The position numbers and the translations under genes are program-made. Below the pieces are notes generated by a model, which was not told where the DNA came from, searched no databases, and was given only the letters and a program-made list of their open reading frames with translations. A stretch of DNA of 64,000 nt from Symbiodinium sp. CCMP2592 (Eukaryota > Sar > Dinophyceae > Suessiales > Symbiodiniaceae), in NCBI GenBank assembly GCA_905221615.1, contig CAJNDT010000613.1, positions 656,501-720,500 on the forward strand, given 5' to 3'. Positions 60,103-64,000 of this stretch are shown one piece after another; position 1 is the stretch's first letter; the number at the start of each line of letters is the position of its first letter.

Positions 60103-62648
60103 TCTATAATATATATATATATATATATATATAGATAGGATCGGGTTTAAGGGTGTGTGGTTCGAAGGGGGTTGAGTTGTTCCGGTTTGGACTGCATAAT
60201 GTTAACTGCAGAACGCACACACACATGCATGTGTGTATATATATATATATGTATATGTATATATGTATACTCATGTATGCATGCACATCTTCACCCCGCA
60301 TGTGACAGTGAAGCCCGACAGGCTTCTGCCGGTGGAGACGCAGAGATGGAAGAGACGCTTCTTGAATCTGCTGAGCCTCCCGAACAGATTCCGAGCCCGA
60401 CGCCAGCTCTTCCCGAGCAGACCAATCCGAGCCCGACGAGTGCAGGATCCCCGGCAGCTCTTCCCAAGCAGACCAATCCGAGTCCGAGCCCGACGAGTGC
60501 AGGATCCCCGGATGCTCTTCCCAAGCAGACCAATCCGAGTCCGAGCCCGACGAGTGCAGGATGCCCACAAGCTCTTCCCAAGCAGACCAATCCGAGTCCG
60601 AGCCCGACGAGTGCAGGATCCCCGGCAGCTCTTCCCAAGCAGACCAATCCGAGTCCGAGCCCGACGAGTGCAGGATCCCCACAAGCTCTTCCCATGCAGC
60701 CCAATCCGAGTCCGAGGCCGACGAGTGCAGGATCCCCGCCAGCTCTTCCCAAGCAGACCAATCCAACCCCGAGCCCGACGAGTGCAGGATCCCCGCCAGC
60801 TCTTCCCATGCAGCCCAATCCAACCCCGAGGCCGACGAGTGCAGGATCCCCACAAGCTCCTCCCAAGCAGAGCTTGCTTCAGACAAATGCACCGCCAGCG
60901 CCGCCGGCCAATCCGAGCCCGACAGGTCCGGCAAAATCCCCACCAGCTCTTCCCAAGCAGAACCCAACTCCTCCTGCCAAGCAGAGCTTGCTTGTGTCAA
61001 AAGCTCGTGCACCTCCCGCCCCAGCTTTTGCCGGACCTGCTCCGACAAGTGCCGCCATAGACCGCCGGCTGAGACGCATAATGACGCCAAACAGTCGAGG
61101 AGTGCACAAAGTCTCCGAGCAGGTACGTGCTATGTATGGGGATCCCGACCAGAAGCATAAGGTCATCAAGCTCTTCCAGAACTGTGGGTACTGTCCTGAA
61201 GCGTTTGTGAAGAAGTTTCGCTTTACTGTGCAGAAAGAGCACGAAAGCGAAGTGGAAGTTCCATTCGAATTTCTGTCCAAAGAAGAAATGTCCATGGATC
61301 CATACAACATGACGGAGCTACTTGGCTCACTCTACACACATGTATACGTACATTATGTATTTACACATGTACAGACATGCATGAGAAACATATATTACAT
61401 TTATACAGACACACGCACACACACGTATAGACACGGTCTGCATATACATGGATAACATATACATATATGTAGATATATATATATATATATATAATATACA
61501 TAACACATAATGTAGGGCGGTACCCTGTATACGGTCAAATATTCACAGGCATGTTGTGCATGTGCATTCGCACACATGACACGTTTGGACACACAGGGCT
61601 CATATGTAGGCTGCTTCATTTCCTCTGTACCCCGAATTTAACCCGATCGATAACCATCCTCATGCAAAACAAACTCAGGGCCGACATCGCTGAAGTGGTT
61701 CGCAAGGCGGAGGATGACCCGGCGAAATTCATCAGGCACTCGCTTTCAGTTGGTTCGATACGGGTTTCATATGGGTAAACTTAGAATAGGCTTTGGATTT
61801 ATGCTCCGGGTTAAAAGTGTATGTATAAGGACTCGAGGTTCTATATGGGGTATATTAGGGACGCCAATTAAACATATAGACCCTCTTATACGATCTCGAA
61901 ATGTTACAGTAACCTCAAGTGAAGCACAGCCCAGAGCCCAATCTAAAGCCCCCGGCAAGTCTCCACACGCCAAATCAGGCAAAATGAAGAGAGCCATCCT
62001 TCTGCCCTGGCAGGAAGCACACGTTCAAGGTCGGAGTCATCACGTACTACACCGAACTCAAGGTGAAGGGGTTCAAGAAGTGCCTTGCCTTGTAAGTGTT
62101 AATTGGGCTTCTATTGGAGGTCAGTTGTCGAGTGGACTTCTGTTCAACCGCCCTGAACGAAGGGGCAGCCCAGCAAACCCAAAACCCCACAAAACGACCA
62201 AACCCAAAGCCTTGCATTAGAGAGGTGGAGGGAAAGTATTTTCCATTCCTGTGCCCGGGCTCCGATCATCATATCAAATTGGTAATTCCCGTGCACCCCT
62301 TGCACACGTATGCATCGAATTTACAAAGGCTTCTTCGGTTAGCCTTAAGCTACAAAACCATGGCAGCCGTCACTACCGATGGTCCTCCATGCCCATTCGT
62401 GCCATCTCATGACTTTGAACGACAAGCTGAAGCCTCCGGCCCAATTTCCGAGCTGATGCATATTCCTGCATGAGAAAAAGCTGTTTCACTCTGATGCTGT
62501 TCAAAACTAAATGCCTAGACATTTCTTACGCAGACAACAGAAAGAAACTAATTCAAGCCCGGCACGGACTTGTTCAAGGTCTCGACACGGCGGTAGATCT
62601 GTGGAATGCTGTATATTCCAAGCTGGATGAAATCAATGGCAATCCTTG
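59529..62648 (+). CDS. Split gene: 19-residue Pro-rich repeat protein with conserved C-terminal region
   Basis: Exons: 59,529-59,678 (ATG, MSFESLPTRRGSTETLARG; donor GTCCGC), 59,783 to about 59,873 (DIFEQLTDGVIDIPSDD), about 60,309-61,315, 61,679-61,735 (RADIAEVVRKAEDDPAKFI; GC donor), 62,014-62,091 (KHTFKVGVITYYTELKVKG; donor GTAAGT), 62,221-62,281 (EVEGKYFPFLCPGSDHHIKL), an uncertain one at about 62,340-62,460 (TTDGPPCPFVPSHDFERQ) and 62,534-62,648 (ARHGLVQGLDTAVDLWNAVY, stop TGA). Phases agree across 61,735/62,014 and 62,091/62,221. The third exon has eight 17-19-residue repeats of the form ALPKQTNPSPSPTSAGSP, then a globular part (RRLRRIMTPNSRG, QKHKVIKLFQNCGYCPEAF, VPFEFLSKEEMSMD). I associate that part with a dinoflagellate-specific family of unknown role. 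No signal peptide or membrane segment. Confidence 0.65.
60068..60265. repeat. Intronic (TA)n tracts
   Basis: (AT)n at 60,069-60,100 and 60,110-60,133, (TA/GTATA)n at 60,234-60,270, just before the repeat exon. Another (TA)n lies at 61,470-61,492 in the following intron. Confidence 0.92.
60396..60875 (+). repeat. 57-bp coding tandem repeat, eight units
   Basis: The first unit is 51 bp, the others 57 bp, all in frame. Variable first residues (A, D, Q, P) and K/M, T/P, S/R exchanges separate the units. The opposite strand stays open across the array by chance of composition. Confidence 0.92.
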
Positions 62649-62818
62649 AATCGAAGTACCCTTTCGGGAATTTTTCCTCTGATGTTCTTCTCCTCACTTG
62701 AGCTTCCGATCCTTGTCGCCCTTCCGCCATGATGGCAAACAGCTTGGATTTGAATCCACTAGAACTATAAGCGCTGAGCCAGGAGAAAGGCTTTCAGGTG
62801 TTGTGGTGTTTTATGGTG

Positions 62819-62830
62819 TGTTGGGGTTCG

Positions 62831-62890
<60 letters not shown>
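62819..62890. repeat. (CT)n microsatellite
   Basis: CTCTCT uninterrupted for about 60 bases, then TTTTCTCTCCGTCCCTCTC. Confidence 0.95.
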
Positions 62891-62891
<1 letters not shown>

Positions 62892-63011
62892 CTCTCCGTC
62901 CCTCTCTTGCTCTCCTTGTCTCGCTCGGCTTCGTTTGTGAGGGTTGCTCGTTTGTGGGGGCAAAACGAATGTATGTTATTTTGTGAAGCCCGAAATCAGC
63001 CCATTGCCCAG

Positions 63012-64000
63012 GCAGAGTGCCCGCAGCAGTGTCACGGAGGAGCAAGAGTTTCTGGACGAGGACCAGGATGCTGTGGAGATGGATATGTCTAATGACTTCG
63101 TGTTCGGCCAGAGCAGCTCTGCCCTGCCATCCCAAGGTGGGCACGCTACGATGTTTTTCTTGAGTTATCAGCCCATGTCTTGCAATACAGCTTGCAACCT
63201 GCATGTGGTTTGCGTCATTCGTCGTATACAAGCCAATCACTAAACTTGTTCGGGTCATGTGCACACAGCCACCAAACCCCGAAGCTCCGAAATGTCGGAT
63301 CCAGATAACGAATTATACAAAACCCCCTATAGCTCTGGATCCCTGTACAACTATATATGAAAAGCCCAATGTCTGGATTCTACAAATATCATCCATAAAC
63401 CTGCCAGAAACAGTTCGTACAAGCCCCTTTCAAAAACCTCATAGTAAACCCTATATAAGCATAATCCCTAAAAAGCCCTAAACCCAAAACCCTCCGAAGT
63501 ATATAGGATTCTACTGATGCCGTCTAATCCCATGGAATACTTCCCCACAAAACCTTCTCACCAACAAGCCCTCGATCCCAACCTTTGCCACACGCACCCA
63601 CCTCCGGTGCTATAAGGTGAGATCTCCACGGCCTCCAGGCAAGCAGCTGACCCAAATGTGCGGGACAAAATCCAGAAAGACGCCGAGAAAACACTCAAGA
63701 AACTTGGGTGGCCGGAACACGAAGAGGCCATGGATGCATCGAGCACCCTGCCGAAGTGCATTCTATGCATAACAAGGAGACTTGCACGAGTGACGGACGT
63801 CCAGTCTAACCTCGAGAAATTCCTCCCGCCCCCACCGCCTGAAAATGCTTCAGCCGAAGTGAAAGAGAAGTATGCAAAAGGGATTCGACAGAAGCTGCTG
63901 GTTGCAATAGTTCTGATCATGATCTTTACTTTTTGCAGGTTGCTGGTCGATCTTATAAGTCCAGGGTTCACCGATCTCCCTGCAATGGGCCCAGGATGAT
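63012..64000 (+). CDS. Split gene, 3' end outside window
   Basis: Exons: about 63,012-63,136 (SSVTEEQEFLDEDQDAVEMD, FVFGQSSSALPSQ; donor GTGGGC), 63,639-63,900 (acceptor GCCTCCAG; QAADPNVRDKIQKDAEKTL, then EAMDASSTLPKCILCITRRL, then EKFLPPPPPENASAEVKEKY) and 63,940 on (VAGRSYKSRV). The last intron is only 39 nt (GTTGCAATAG ... TTTTTGCAG), and GTTGC is repeated at its two ends. 63,140-63,630 is AT-rich intron with AACCCT fragments. The protein is acidic then helical, with a five-proline stretch. Family not recognised. Confidence 0.5.

Noticed and set aside
60104-61090. 328-residue antisense frame across the Pro-rich repeat
   Set aside because: It mirrors the 57-bp in-frame tandem on the + strand. 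The + frame continues into globular, spliced exons, while the antisense one ends in (TA)n-encoded Tyr/Ile.

Overview
The window reads as nuclear DNA of a dinoflagellate, most likely from the Suessiales/Symbiodiniaceae side of the group, although the species cannot be told from sequence alone. The grounds are: split genes with GT-AG and GC-AG introns, nearly always with AG|G at the acceptor; plant-type telomere repeats (TTTAGGG) scattered through the interior; a DIRS/Ngaro-type tyrosine-recombinase retrotransposon; protein families I recognise from dinoflagellate genomes but cannot name functionally; and every convincing coding block on the + strand, as expected for unidirectional gene arrays.

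Layout. 1-6,974: coding blocks of at least one unnamed multi-exon gene, then a complete-looking C5 cytosine DNA methyltransferase (4,736-5,908), foldback hairpins and a 44-bp tandem repeat. The whole block is sprinkled on one strand with the word CGGTC/GGTCG, about 75 times by eye. The word density stops where a DIRS-like retrotransposon begins (about 6,975-12,106: gag fragment, RT/RNase H/methyltransferase ORF, tyrosine recombinase ORF, and B1-A2-B2 split direct repeats at the 3' end). 12.1-49.0 kb: a long repeat desert of telomere-like CCCTAAA/TTTAGGG tracts in both orientations and dozens of short terminal-inverted-repeat elements (MITEs) of about 15 families, many TA-flanked, some nested, several sharing one internal spacer module. 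Short GC-rich islands in it look like isolated exons. At 22.86-24.0 kb sits a second word island, with CAGAC/GACAG. 51.7-64.0 kb: gene-rich, with four split genes: a basic Ala/Pro/Lys/Glu-rich protein with an RG-rich tract; an orphan EYFAG...EQP...WMRKY family gene; a gene with a 19-residue Pro-rich repeat and a conserved C-terminal half; and a gene cut by the window end. Introns and spacers here carry (TA)n, (TAG)n, (CCA)n and (GA)n microsatellites.

The genes do not form an obvious pathway. The recurring theme is methyltransferase-fold proteins (the C5 methyltransferase, the domain in the retrotransposon and possibly the orphan family) in a genome dense in mobile elements. The most unusual feature is the pair of strand-specific word islands overlaid on coding sequence, for which I know no described explanation. 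All exon boundaries come from reading frame and splice-site inspection only.
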